From assembly GCF_009379765.1 (NCBI RefSeq), contig NZ_WHTD01000091.1:1-32573 (forward strand): a DNA stretch of 32,573 nucleotides, written 5' to 3'. Positions 7,766 through 16,804 of the stretch are shown one piece after another. Within the stretch, counting starts at the first letter, position 1. Each line of letters begins with the position of its first letter. Source of the stretch: Actinophytocola sp. Its GTDB lineage: Bacteria > Actinomycetota > Actinomycetes > Mycobacteriales > Pseudonocardiaceae. Position numbers and translations under genes: made by a program. The notes under the pieces were generated by a model. It made no database searches. It saw only the letters and a list, made by a program, of their open reading frames with translations, and was not told the DNA's origin.

Positions 7766-9760
7766 CTAAACGCCGCCGTCGCTGCCGGGCTTGACGTGCT
7801 GGTTGAAGAAGTCGACCAGGTCGCCGCTCGAGGAGTCGGCGTCGACGTCCGTGCTCAGGTGCATCAGCACGCCGGCCACGGGCGAGTCGTCGACCTGGAA
7901 GACCAGCACGCCGTTGCCGTAGCCGATGTCGATCGCGTAGTAGGTGCCGGCCTGGCCGTCGCCGTCCCAGTCGCCCTCGTCGGTCTCGCCGCTGCCGGTG
8001 CCGAGGTTCTCGAACTGCTTCTTGATCGTCTCCATGTACTGCTTCGCGGTCTCGGCGCCGGACTGCTCGCTGCCGTCGGCGCTGTCGCTGGCACCGAAGT
8101 GCATGTACATGACGGTGTAGTCGTCGTCCATCGTGCAGGACGCCGTGGTGGCGCCGGGTGTCTCGATGGCCTCGCCGCCCATCGGGGTGGCGGCGCCCTT
8201 CTGGCAGTCGTTGTTGTCCACGACCGCGCCGGCGAGCTGGCGCATGCACTCGCTGAAGCCCTGGTCGTCGGCCTGCCGGTCGTCGCAGCCACCGGACCCG
8301 GCGGTGCCACCGCCGCCGCTGTCGCCGGAGGTGGCGATGAGGATGCTGACCGCCGCGATGACCAGCACCGCGACGACCGCCGTGGCGATGTACCAGCCCC
8401 GGTTCGACGAGCCGTTCGGCGCGGGCGGTGGCGGCGGCCGGAAGGACGGACCGGACGCCATCGCCGGCATCGGGTTCGGGCCGCTCGGCGGACCGGTGGG
8501 CGGGCCGGGTGGCGGGGGCGGCGGACCCTGGACCCGCTGCGGGCCGCTGTTCGGGAACGCGCTCGGCTTCGGACCGGGCGGCGCAGCCGGGCCCGCGGCG
8601 GCGAACCCGCCGGTCCGCGGGGCCACCACCTGCTGGGTGCGCTGCACGTCCTCGATGGTGTTGCTGATGTCGCTGGTGCGCATCGTGACGCCCTCCTGCG
8701 GCACGTGATGCGCGCCGAGGGCGACCGCGGTCTCCGGCTGGTCGAGGCTCGTCGGCACGACCCGCAGCTGCTCGGCGATGAGCGTGGCGATGAGCGGGAT
8801 GCGGCTCGACCCGCCGACCAGATAGATGCCGACCAGCCGGTCCGGCGTCATGCCCGTCGACCGGATGGTGCCGGCGAGCAGCTCGACGCTGCGCAGCATG
8901 CCCGGCCGGATCAGCGCCTCCAGCTCGACCCGGGTGACCAGCACGTCGTCGAACGGCTCCGGCAGCGGGACCTCGGTCTGCGGGTGCCGGGAAAGCGACT
9001 CCTTGGCCGCCTTCACGTCCTCGCGCAGCGCCCGCTGCGCGCGCCGGTCGCCGGTGGACACCGGGCGCAGCAGCGACTGCCAGCGGCTCGGCTGGCGGTG
9101 CGAGACCTGGCGGCCGACGTGCTCGAGCAGCGCCTGGTCGACGTCGAGACCGCCGAGGTCGGGCAGGCCGGCCTCGGCGAGCACCACGAAGCCCTTCTGG
9201 GTCGCGCCGACGATGGCCACGTCGAACGTGCCGGCGCCGAGGTCGTAGACGGCCAGCGCCTGGCCGGGGGCGAGCGTCTGGCCGGGGAAGGAGGCGAAGT
9301 GCGCGGCGGCGGCCACCGGCTCGGGCACCAGCACCAGGTTGGAACCCATGCCGGCCTGGCGTGCGGCGGACAGCAACACGTTGCGGCGGACCGGACCCCA
9401 CTGCGCCGGGTGGGTGAGCCGGACCTCGTCCGGCCGCGAGCCGCCGAGCTGGCGGGAGGTCTCGTCGTTGACCCGGCGCAGCACACCCGCGAGCGCGTCG
9501 GTGACCGGCACGACCTGGTCGCCGAGCAGCAGCGTGCCCTCGTCGACACGGCGCTTCGGGTTGGGCTCGAACCGGGCAGGGTCCAGCCGCGCCCGCCGCT
9601 CGGCGTCCCGCCCGACCACGAGATGTCCGTCCTCGGCGGCGAAGACCGCGGACGGCATCATCGAGGCTCCGTCCACGTCGACCACCCGCGGTGGTCGGCC
9701 GTGTGCGGCCAGCACGGCGACCGTGTTGGACGTGCCGAGATCCACCGACAGGACGTTCAC
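7766..9760 (-). CDS. Hsp70-like ATPase with membrane anchor and ectodomain (copy 3)
   Basis: 664 residues and first of the three paralogues in transcription order. ATPase motifs: DLGTSNT, YDLGAGTFDVAIV, YLVGGSSRIPLI. A long Pro/Gly linker (about 385-450) precedes one span near 455-477. The outside domain (about 478-664) starts Gly/Ser-rich and has four Cys in the same order as copy 1 (CDDRQ, CMRQLAG, CQKG, CTMD). Start is GTG with GGGGAGA upstream, matching VNVLSVDL; the longer upstream frame lacks likeness. 77 bases separate it from copy 2, enough for an internal promoter. It is divergent from lhr. Confidence 0.88.
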   Translation of the reverse strand: MNVLSVDLGTSNTVAVLAAHGRPPRVVDVDGASMMPSAVFAAEDGHLVVGRDAERRARLDPARFEPNPKRRVDEGTLLLGDQVVPVTDALAGVLRRVNDETSRQLGGSRPDEVRLTHPAQWGPVRRNVLLSAARQAGMGSNLVLVPEPVAAAAHFASFPGQTLAPGQALAVYDLGAGTFDVAIVGATQKGFVVLAEAGLPDLGGLDVDQALLEHVGRQVSHRQPSRWQSLLRPVSTGDRRAQRALREDVKAAKESLSRHPQTEVPLPEPFDDVLVTRVELEALIRPGMLRSVELLAGTIRSTGMTPDRLVGIYLVGGSSRIPLIATLIAEQLRVVPTSLDQPETAVALGAHHVPQEGVTMRTSDISNTIEDVQRTQQVVAPRTGGFAAAGPAAPPGPKPSAFPNSGPQRVQGPPPPPPGPPTGPPSGPNPMPAMASGPSFRPPPPPAPNGSSNRGWYIATAVVAVLVIAAVSILIATSGDSGGGGTAGSGGCDDRQADDQGFSECMRQLAGAVVDNNDCQKGAATPMGGEAIETPGATTASCTMDDDYTVMYMHFGASDSADGSEQSGAETAKQYMETIKKQFENLGTGSGETDEGDWDGDGQAGTYYAIDIGYGNGVLVFQVDDSPVAGVLMHLSTDVDADSSSGDLVDFFNQHVKPGSDGGV

Positions 9761-9924
9761 GTCTCTCCCCTCGTCCGGCCCCGCCCCCGCGCGACCGCCA
9801 CGGACGGTGCCCGCTTGCTGTCGAAGATGCTGCCATGACCGCCGACACCATGGGACAGGTCCCACACATCAGGCTGTCCGTCGTCGGTGTACTACCCGGC
9901 GTGACGACCGGCCGGGTTCAGAAA

Positions 9925-9947
9925 TTGTCGGTGGGTCGAGGCACCAT
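9925..9947 (+). promoter_or_regulatory. PafBC-type promoter of lhr, probably leaderless
   Basis: A perfect TTGTCGGTG is followed by eight bases and CACCAT, which keeps only part of the TANNNT -10 pattern. The expected transcription start falls at or beside the GTG at 9955, giving a leaderless mRNA. Mycobacterial lhr is reported as DNA-damage inducible, which fits. Confidence 0.6.
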
Positions 9948-9954
9948 GGGTCTC

Positions 9955-12900
9955 GTGAGTTCCTCCGCTCGTCCCGATGTGCTCGACCTCTTCTCGCCGG
10001 CCACCAGGCAGTGGTTCACCGGCGCCTTCGCCGCGCCCACCGAGGCGCAGTCCGGCGCATGGTCGGCCGCGGCGGCGGGTGAGCACGCGCTGGTCGTGGC
10101 GCCCACCGGGTCGGGCAAGACGCTGGCGGCGTTCCTGTGGGCACTCGACCGGCTGGCCACCCGCCCCCGGCCGGCGGAGCGGACGCGGCGCTGCCGGGTG
10201 CTGTACGTGTCGCCGCTCAAGGCGCTGGCCGTCGACGTGCAGCGCAACCTGCGTGCCCCGCTCGCCGGCATCGGCCAGGCCGCGCGCCGGCTGGGGCTCG
10301 CCGAGCCGGGCATCACGGTCGGCATGCGCACCGGCGACACCCCCGCCGACGAGCGCCGGTCGTTCGCCCGCACGCCGCCGGACGTGCTGGTCACCACGCC
10401 GGAGTCGCTGTTCCTGCTGCTCACCTCGGCGGCTCGGGAGTCGCTGCGCGGGGTCGAGACGGTCATCGTCGACGAGGTGCACGCGGTGGCCGGCACCAAG
10501 CGCGGCGCCCACCTGGCGGTGTCCCTGGAGCGGCTCGACGAGCTGCTGCCCGCGCCGGCCCAGCGGATCGGGCTGTCCGCCACGGTCCGGCCCATCGACG
10601 AGGTCAGCGCGTTCCTCGCCGGCACCCGGCCGGTCCGGGTGGTCGCGCCCAAAATCGGCAAGATCATCGAGATGAAGGTGGTCGTCCCGGTCGAGGACAT
10701 GACCGAGCTCGACGGCCCGCCGCCGCTCGAGGGCCCGGTCACGCCCGACCCCGACGCGCCGCTCTCGCTGCCGTCCGGCCTCGGCACGCTCGAGGAGATG
10801 ACTGGGGCGCCCGGCGGCACCCGCAGACCGTCCATCTGGCCGGCGGTCGAGGAGCGGGTGCTGGAGCTGGTCCGCGCACACCGGTCCACGATCGTGTTCA
10901 CCAACTCGCGCCGGCTGGCCGAGCGGCTCACCTCCCGGCTCAACGAGCTCGCCGCCGAGCGGCCGGTCTACCCGGTCGACGTCGGCCGCTTCCCGGCCGA
11001 GGCCATCGCGGAGTCCGGCTGGGCGGCCGGGGTCGAGACGCCCACGGTCGCGCGGGCGCACCACGGGTCGATGTCGCGCGAGCAGCGCACCTCGGTCGAG
11101 GAGGCGCTCAAGTCCGGGCAGCTGCCGTGCGTCGTGGCCACCTCGTCGCTGGAGCTGGGCATCGACATGGGCGCGGTCGACCTGGTCATCCAGATCGAGG
11201 CGCCGCCGTCGGTCGCGTCCGGCATGCAGCGCATCGGCCGCGCCGGGCACCAGGTGGGCGCGGTGTCCCGGGGGGTGATGTTCCCCAAGTTCCGCGGCGA
11301 CCTGGTGTCGTGCGCGGTGGTGGCGGAGCGGATGGCCGAGGGCGCCATCGAGGCCATGCGCTACCCGCGCAACCCGCTGGACGTGCTGGCCCAGCAAGTC
11401 GTCGCCATGGTGGCGCTCGAGCCGTGGCCGGTCGACAAGCTCACCGCGCTGGTGCGCCGGGCGGCGCCGTTCGCCGCGCTGCCGCAGTCGGCGCTCACCT
11501 CGGTGCTCGACATGCTGGCCGGCCGCTACCCCAGCGAGGAGTTCGGCGAGCTGCGGCCGCGGATCACGTGGGACCGGATCAACGGCGAGCTGCGCGGGCG
11601 GCCGGGCGCGCAGCGGCTCGCGGTCACCTCGGGCGGCACCATCCCCGACCGCGGGCTGTTCACCGTGATGACGCCGGCCTCGGAGTCGGGCGCGGGCTCG
11701 CGGGTGGGCGAGCTCGACGAGGAGATGGTGTACGAGTCGCGGGTCGGCGACACGTTCCTGCTCGGCACCTCGTCGTGGCGCATCGAGGACATCACCGCCG
11801 ACCGGGTCATCGCGGTCCCGGCGCCGGGCGAGCCCGCGCGGATGCCGTTCTGGAAGGGCGACGCGCCGGGCCGGCCGCTGGAGCTGGGCCGCGCGCTGGG
11901 CAAGTTCCTGCGCGAGCTGTCGAGCATGAAGGAACCCGCGGCCCGGGAGCGGGCCACCCGGGCGGGGCTCGACGTGCTGGCGGCCGACAACCTCATCGCC
12001 TACCTCGCCGAGCAGAAGGAGGCCACCCGGCACATCCCGGACGACCGCACGCTGCTGGTCGAGCGGTTCCGCGACGAGCTCGGCGACTGGCGCCTGGTCG
12101 TGCACTCGCCGTTCGGCGCGCAGGTCAACGCGCCGTGGGCGCTCGCCATCGGCGCGCGGCTGCGAGAGCGGCGCGGGGTCGAGGCCCGGGTCGCGCACTC
12201 CGACGACGGCATCGTCATCCAGCTGCCCGACGCGGTCGACGTCGACGGCAAGGACATCCACGCCGCAGCCGAGGACATCCTGCTCGACCCCGAGGAGGTG
12301 GAGCAGGTCGTGGTCGCCGAGGTGGGTGGCTCGGCGCTGTTCGCCTCCCGCTTCCGCGAGTGCGCCGCGCGGTCGCTGCTGCTGCCGCGGCGTGACCCGC
12401 GCAAGCGCACCCCGCTGTGGCGCCAGCGGCAACGATCGGCCCAGCTGCTGTCGGTGGCGGCCAAGTACGAGCGGTTCCCGGTGGTGCTCGAGGCCATGCG
12501 GGAGTGCCTGCAGGACGTGTACGACGTGGCGGGCCTGCGCGAGGTGATGACCGACGTGCGGTCGCGGCGGATGCGGGTGGTGGAGGTCGAGACGCCGTCC
12601 GCGTCGCCGTTCGCGCGCAGCATGCTGTTCGGCTACGCGGGCATGTTCCTCTACGACGCCGACCAGCCGCTGGCCGAGCGGCGGGCCGCGGCGCTGTCGC
12701 TCGACAGCTCGCTGCTGGCCGAGCTGCTCGGGTCCGAGGCCATCCGCGAGCTGCTCGACGCCGACGTGGTGGCCGAGGTCGAGCGGTCGCTGCGGCGGCT
12801 GGATCCCGACCGGGCGGCGCGGCACGAGGAGGATGCCGCCGACCTGCTGCGCTTCCTCGGTGACCTGTCCGCCGACGAGGCGGCACTGCGCGGGGTGCGG

Positions 12901-14667
12901 GCGGAGTGGTTGGCCGAGCTCGAGCGCCAGCGCCGGGTGATCCGGGTGCGGATCGCCGGCGAGGAGCGCTACCTGATCATCGAGGACGCCGGCCGGGTGC
13001 GCGACGCGCTGGGCACGGCGTTACCCGTCGGCGTGCCGGAGGCGTTCACCGAGCCGGTCGACAACCCGCTCGCGGATCTCCTGTCGCGCTTCGCCCGCAC
13101 GCACGGACCGTTCCCCGCCGGCGAGGTGGCCGTCCGGTTCGGGCTTGGCGTCGCGGTGGTCAGCGGCGTACTCGACCGGATGGTCGGCACCGGGCGACTG
13201 GTGCGCGGCGAGCTGCGACCACTTGCGGGACACCCGCACCCGGGCATCGGCGGCGCCGCGTCAACCGAGTACTGCGACGCGGACGTGCTGCGGCGGCTGC
13301 GGCGGGCCTCGCTCGCCAAGCTGCGGGCCGAGGTCGAGCCGGTGGAGCCGGCGGCGCTCGGCCGGTTCCTGCCCGCGTGGCACGGGGTCGGCAAGCGGTT
13401 GCGCACCGCGCCAACGGCCGACGACGTGCTGTCCGTCGTGGAACAACTGGCCGGGGCGCCGTTGCCGGCCAGCGGGTTGGAGTCGCTCATCCTGCCGTCC
13501 CGGCTGCCCGGCTACTCCCCCGCGCTGCTCGACGAGCTCACCACCGCCGGCGAGGTCACCTGGTGCGGCACCGGGTCACTGTCCGGTGGGGACGGCTGGA
13601 TCGCCGTCGCCCCAACGGATGTGGCCGACCTGCTGCTGCCCGAGGTCGAGGCGGTCGTCCCGGACACGCCGCTGCACACGGCCGTGCTGTCCGCGATGGA
13701 CGGTGGCGCGCCGTTCTTCCGGCAGCTGGCCGACCGGGTCGGCGCGGTCATGGTCGACGGCGGCGCGGACGTTCCGGCGGACGCGGATGTCGTCGCGGCT
13801 CTGTGGGATCTGGTGTGGGCGGGTCTCGTCACCAACGACACCATCGCGCCGCTGCGTGCGCTGGTGTCGGGTCGGGGTGCGGCACACAAGCCACGCAGCT
13901 CCACGCCGCGCGGCCGCTATGCCCGGCTGCGCGGCGGCCGCCCGGCAGTGGCGGGCAGGCTGCCGAGCCGCACGGGTCCTCCCACGGTGGCCGGCCGGTG
14001 GTCACTGGTCACCACGCGGGAACCCGACCCCACCCGCCGGGCGCACGCCCGCGCCGAGGCGTTCCTCGAGCGACACGGCGTGCTCACCCGGGGCGCGCTG
14101 GGTACCGAACGGGTGAGCGGCGGGTTCACCGGGGTGTACAAGGTGCTGCGGGCGATGGAGGAGTCCGGCCAGATCGTGCGCGGCTACGTGGTCGAGGGCC
14201 TCGGCGCGTCCCAGTTCGCCGCGCGCGGCGCGGTCGACCGGCTCCGCGCGCTGTCCCGTTCGGACGGTGACCCGGCCACGGACGAGACGCCGTCCCGGGT
14301 CCTGGCCGCCGCCGACCCGGCCCAACCGTACGGCGCGGCGTTACCGTGGCCCGACCCGGTCGGCAGCGGCAAGAACGCCGGAAAGCACCGTCCGGCAAGG
14401 AAAGCCGGCGCGCTGGCGGTCCTGGTGGACGGCCGGCCGGTGCTGTACGTGGAGCGAGGCGGCCGGTCCCTGCTGTCGTTCACCGAGGAGGACGCCCCGT
14501 TGCGCGCGGCCGCGGAGGCGCTGTCCCGTGCGGTGCGCGAAGGCTGGCTGGGCCAGCTGGCCGTCCAACGAGCGGACGGCGAGGTGGCCCTGACCTCCAA
14601 CCTGGCCGACATCCTGCGCGACGTCGGCTTCCGCGCCACGCCGAAGGGTTTACGCCTGCGCGCCTGA
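9955..14667 (+). CDS. lhr: ATP-dependent helicase Lhr
   Basis: Superfamily-2 DNA helicase of 1570 residues, the size of mycobacterial Lhr (about 1500). Walker A PTGSGKT at 50-56, DEVH at 173-176, LSATVRP and TNSRRLAERL follow, then ELGIDMGAVDLV and QRIGRAGHQ of the second RecA-like domain. The remainder is the winged-helix and beta-barrel core plus the long C-terminal domain typical of full-length Lhr. Lhr translocates 3'-5' on single-stranded DNA and unwinds RNA:DNA hybrids in DNA repair. GTG at 9955 is preferred because the PafBC-type promoter would start transcription there; an in-frame ATG at 9946 after GAGG is the alternative (1573 residues). Confidence 0.95.
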   Translation: MSSSARPDVLDLFSPATRQWFTGAFAAPTEAQSGAWSAAAAGEHALVVAPTGSGKTLAAFLWALDRLATRPRPAERTRRCRVLYVSPLKALAVDVQRNLRAPLAGIGQAARRLGLAEPGITVGMRTGDTPADERRSFARTPPDVLVTTPESLFLLLTSAARESLRGVETVIVDEVHAVAGTKRGAHLAVSLERLDELLPAPAQRIGLSATVRPIDEVSAFLAGTRPVRVVAPKIGKIIEMKVVVPVEDMTELDGPPPLEGPVTPDPDAPLSLPSGLGTLEEMTGAPGGTRRPSIWPAVEERVLELVRAHRSTIVFTNSRRLAERLTSRLNELAAERPVYPVDVGRFPAEAIAESGWAAGVETPTVARAHHGSMSREQRTSVEEALKSGQLPCVVATSSLELGIDMGAVDLVIQIEAPPSVASGMQRIGRAGHQVGAVSRGVMFPKFRGDLVSCAVVAERMAEGAIEAMRYPRNPLDVLAQQVVAMVALEPWPVDKLTALVRRAAPFAALPQSALTSVLDMLAGRYPSEEFGELRPRITWDRINGELRGRPGAQRLAVTSGGTIPDRGLFTVMTPASESGAGSRVGELDEEMVYESRVGDTFLLGTSSWRIEDITADRVIAVPAPGEPARMPFWKGDAPGRPLELGRALGKFLRELSSMKEPAARERATRAGLDVLAADNLIAYLAEQKEATRHIPDDRTLLVERFRDELGDWRLVVHSPFGAQVNAPWALAIGARLRERRGVEARVAHSDDGIVIQLPDAVDVDGKDIHAAAEDILLDPEEVEQVVVAEVGGSALFASRFRECAARSLLLPRRDPRKRTPLWRQRQRSAQLLSVAAKYERFPVVLEAMRECLQDVYDVAGLREVMTDVRSRRMRVVEVETPSASPFARSMLFGYAGMFLYDADQPLAERRAAALSLDSSLLAELLGSEAIRELLDADVVAEVERSLRRLDPDRAARHEEDAADLLRFLGDLSADEAALRGVRAEWLAELERQRRVIRVRIAGEERYLIIEDAGRVRDALGTALPVGVPEAFTEPVDNPLADLLSRFARTHGPFPAGEVAVRFGLGVAVVSGVLDRMVGTGRLVRGELRPLAGHPHPGIGGAASTEYCDADVLRRLRRASLAKLRAEVEPVEPAALGRFLPAWHGVGKRLRTAPTADDVLSVVEQLAGAPLPASGLESLILPSRLPGYSPALLDELTTAGEVTWCGTGSLSGGDGWIAVAPTDVADLLLPEVEAVVPDTPLHTAVLSAMDGGAPFFRQLADRVGAVMVDGGADVPADADVVAALWDLVWAGLVTNDTIAPLRALVSGRGAAHKPRSSTPRGRYARLRGGRPAVAGRLPSRTGPPTVAGRWSLVTTREPDPTRRAHARAEAFLERHGVLTRGALGTERVSGGFTGVYKVLRAMEESGQIVRGYVVEGLGASQFAARGAVDRLRALSRSDGDPATDETPSRVLAAADPAQPYGAALPWPDPVGSGKNAGKHRPARKAGALAVLVDGRPVLYVERGGRSLLSFTEEDAPLRAAAEALSRAVREGWLGQLAVQRADGEVALTSNLADILRDVGFRATPKGLRLRA

Positions 14668-14695
14668 CCCCGGCCACCGCGCCGGCAGCCGGGGT
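14667..14695. terminator. Terminator-like hairpin between convergent lhr and reductase genes
   Basis: ACCCCGGC and GCCGGGGT form a perfect 8-bp stem around a 13-base loop. It starts on the last base of the lhr stop codon and lies 16 bases before the end of the convergent reductase gene, so it could stop transcription from both sides. Confidence 0.5.
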
Positions 14696-14710
14696 GAGGC
14701 ACCGCGGGGG

Positions 14711-15277
14711 TCACGAGTCGGTCTTGGTCACCGGGGTGTAGCTCAGCACGATCAGGCCCGTGCTCTGGGTCTCGACGCCGTTGAGGGTGAAGCTCACCTG
14801 ATCGCTGTCGCGGTACAGCAGGTCGGTCGGCTTGGCCTTGCCGGACAGCACCGGGTGCAGCCAGATCCGCAGCTCGTCGAGCAGGCCGTTCTCCACCAGC
14901 AGGCGGGTCACCTGGCCGTAGCCGTACTGCAGGATGTCGCCCTCCTGCTCCTTCAGCGCGCGGAGCTCGGCCACCGTGTCGCCGCTGCCGCCGACCACCG
15001 TCGTGTTGGTCCAGGTCGGGTCCTTCAGCGTCGTCGAGACGACGTACTTCTTGATGCTGTTCATCCGGTCGGCGAACTCGTCGGCGCCGGTCCGCGTGGA
15101 CCACGCCTGCTCGAAGCCCTCGTAGGTCTCCCGGCCCATGATCAGCGCCTGGCTCATGTACAGCTGACCGGTCGCGGCCCGCCGGGCCTCGTCACCGAAG
15201 TAGGCGAAGTGCCAGTCCTGGACGTTCTGGACGTCGCCGTCGAGGGTCATGTACGTGGCGTTGACGATCTTGCCCAT
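14711..15277 (-). CDS. Dihydrofolate reductase family (RibD C-terminal-like) protein
   Basis: 188 residues. It begins MGKIVNATYMTLDGDVQN and contains ALIMGRETYEGF (near 44) and DILQYGYGQVTRLLVENG, followed by LDELRIWLHPVLSGK. These are the hallmarks of the stand-alone DHFR/RibD-C family common in actinomycetes. Members are NADPH-dependent reductases of unknown substrate; this is not the folate enzyme. Start ATG has a strong GGAGGAG six bases upstream. A 93-base gap to the HTH gene behind it suggests its own promoter. Convergent with lhr. Confidence 0.9.
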   Translation of the reverse strand: MGKIVNATYMTLDGDVQNVQDWHFAYFGDEARRAATGQLYMSQALIMGRETYEGFEQAWSTRTGADEFADRMNSIKKYVVSTTLKDPTWTNTTVVGGSGDTVAELRALKEQEGDILQYGYGQVTRLLVENGLLDELRIWLHPVLSGKAKPTDLLYRDSDQVSFTLNGVETQSTGLIVLSYTPVTKTDS

Positions 15278-15370
15278 CGGAATCTCCTCCGCTCCCGAGC
15301 CGGGCCCGCGCCGGCTTCCTGCCCATGCGTCGAGCGGGCGGGACCGGATTCGACACGTCCCGCGGAGAAC

Positions 15371-15730
15371 TTATCCGCGACCTTCCAGGGCGGCCAGCCG
15401 CAGCTCGAGCTGGTCGATCCGGGAGCGCAGCAACGTCACCTGTGCCTCGACGCTGACCTCGCGCTCGGCCCGCCGCTGGATGCGTGGCGACCGGGCCGCC
15501 CGCTCGACCACCGCGTCGAGCGGGACCAGGCGTTGCGGGCCGTTGGGGCCGTCGACCAGCCGCGACCGCAGCTCACCGTTGCGGTACCAGGAGCGCAGCG
15601 CCGACCGCGACACCCCGGTCTCCTGCTCGGCCTGCGCGAGCGTGACCCACGGGGTGTCCTCCAGCTGCGCGAACAGCTCCAGCTCGTCCCGCCAGCGCGA
15701 GAGCCGGTCGTCCCAGTCCGAGGCAGTCAT
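15371..15730 (-). CDS. MerR-like helix-turn-helix protein
   Basis: 119 residues. A winged-HTH of the MerR/excisionase type lies at about 28-75 (TLAQAEQETGVSRSALRSWY), followed by a C-terminal coiled coil (about 92-116: VEAQVTLLRSRIDQLELRL) likely used for dimer formation. No ligand-binding domain is present, so it may be a small DNA-binding protein rather than a metal or drug sensor. It is divergent from the Clp-N gene with only 62 bases between, where a CAGTG-C-CACTG palindrome could be its operator. The target is unknown. Confidence 0.75.
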   Translation of the reverse strand: MTASDWDDRLSRWRDELELFAQLEDTPWVTLAQAEQETGVSRSALRSWYRNGELRSRLVDGPNGPQRLVPLDAVVERAARSPRIQRRAEREVSVEAQVTLLRSRIDQLELRLAALEGRG

Positions 15731-15743
15731 ACGGTCACCATAT

Positions 15744-15754
15744 CAGTGCCACTG
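15744..15754. promoter_or_regulatory. Palindrome in the HTH / Clp-N divergent region
   Basis: CAGTGCCACTG is a perfect 5-1-5 palindrome in the short divergent region, next to a TTGACA at 15757-15762 on the plus strand. It is a candidate operator for the MerR-like protein. Short palindromes can arise by chance. Confidence 0.3.
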
Positions 15755-15792
15755 TATTGACAGGGTTTTCCATGGGGCGGAGCATCTGAGGC

Positions 15793-16778
15793 ATGTTCGA
15801 GCGATTCACCGACAGCGCGCGCAGCGTCGTCGTCATGGCCCAGACCGAAGCCAGAGACCTCATGCACGGCCCATCGGCACCGAGCACGTGCTGCTCGGCC
15901 TGTTCCACTCGCAGACCGGGATCGCCGCGAGCGCGCTGAACCAGCTCGGCATCACCGCCGAGATGGTGCGCGCCGACGTCGTCGAGATCGTCGGGGTGGG
16001 CAAGGAGGAGCCGAGCGGGCACATCCCGTTCAGCCCGCGCGCGAAGAAGGTGCTCGAGCTGGCGCTGCGCGAGGCGTTGCGGCTCAGCCACAACTACATC
16101 GGCACCGAGCACATCCTGCTGGCGCTCGAACGCGAGGGTGGCGGCGTCGCCGCCAAGATCCTCGCCAACCACGTCCAGGACACCGGCGACATCCCGCGGA
16201 CGGTGATGGCGCTGGTGGACTCCGGCGGCACGTCGAGCGGCCCGGCCCGGCCGAAGCGCACCAGCGCGGCCAACGAGGTCGTCGCCGCCGCCGAGGCGCT
16301 GGCCGGCGAGGCTCCGATGGGCAGCCACCACCTGCTCGAGGCACTCATCCGCGCCGACGGCAGCATGGCCGCCACCGTGCTCACCCAGCTGGGCATCAGC
16401 CCGGACGCGGTCGCCGACAAGGTCGACGAGCTCGACGCCGACGTGACCACCGACGCGACCCCGCAGGAGACCGCCGCCCGCAAGATGGAGCTGCGGGTCG
16501 ACGGCGACGAGGTGCACCTGGTGTTCCGCGACGAGGGCACGGTCGGCCTGACCAAGTCCGTGCAGGAGCTCACCGGCGGCGGACCGATCCGTGCCACCGG
16601 CCCGCTCGCCGGCCAGTTTGTTCCACTGTGGACACAGACCAACGAGCTGCTGATGGCGCTGCTCCGGACGCTCAAGCCGGAGGGCGAGAGCAAGGACGTC
16701 GGCAAGGCGGCTCTGCTGGTCCGCCGGGTGCTGCACGACCGGCTCCGCCGCCGCCAGCCACCGGCCGACGCGGGCTGA
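15793..16778 (+). CDS. ClpC-type N-domain protein, apparent one-base frameshift
   Basis: The gene starts at ATG 15793 with MFERFTDSARSVVVMAQTEARD, the exact beginning of a ClpC N-domain. At 15871-15872 one base seems missing: the expected continuation IGTEHVLLGLFHSQTG is in another frame, while the starting frame soon ends. Downstream the frame is open to 16778 and contains a full double Clp-N repeat (LSHNYIGTEHILLALE near residue 98, then a second set including MGSHHLLEALI), with no AAA+ ATPase domains. Such proteins may bind substrates or adaptors of Clp. A lost C in a C-run, by mutation or sequencing error, is the simplest cause. Translation from GTG 15888 or ATG 15963 would give a truncated product. 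Confidence 0.75.
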
Positions 16779-16804
16779 CCGGACGGCCACGCAATGACCG
16801 CGAC

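Noticed and set aside
4053..7769. Very long plus-strand open frame opposite the Hsp70-like genes
   Set aside because: It is antisense to two clear Hsp70-type genes; its residues are Arg/Gly/Ala-rich with no family motif. Long antisense frames are expected at this GC content.
9743..9751. CTGTCGGTG (minus strand) in Hsp70 copy 3 as a PafBC promoter
   Set aside because: It lies inside the coding start (LSVDLG codons) and lacks a -10 element at the right spacing.
9946..9954. ATG 9946 as the definite Lhr start
   Set aside because: Kept as an alternative only: the promoter geometry favours the GTG three codons later, and nothing in the protein sequence decides between them.
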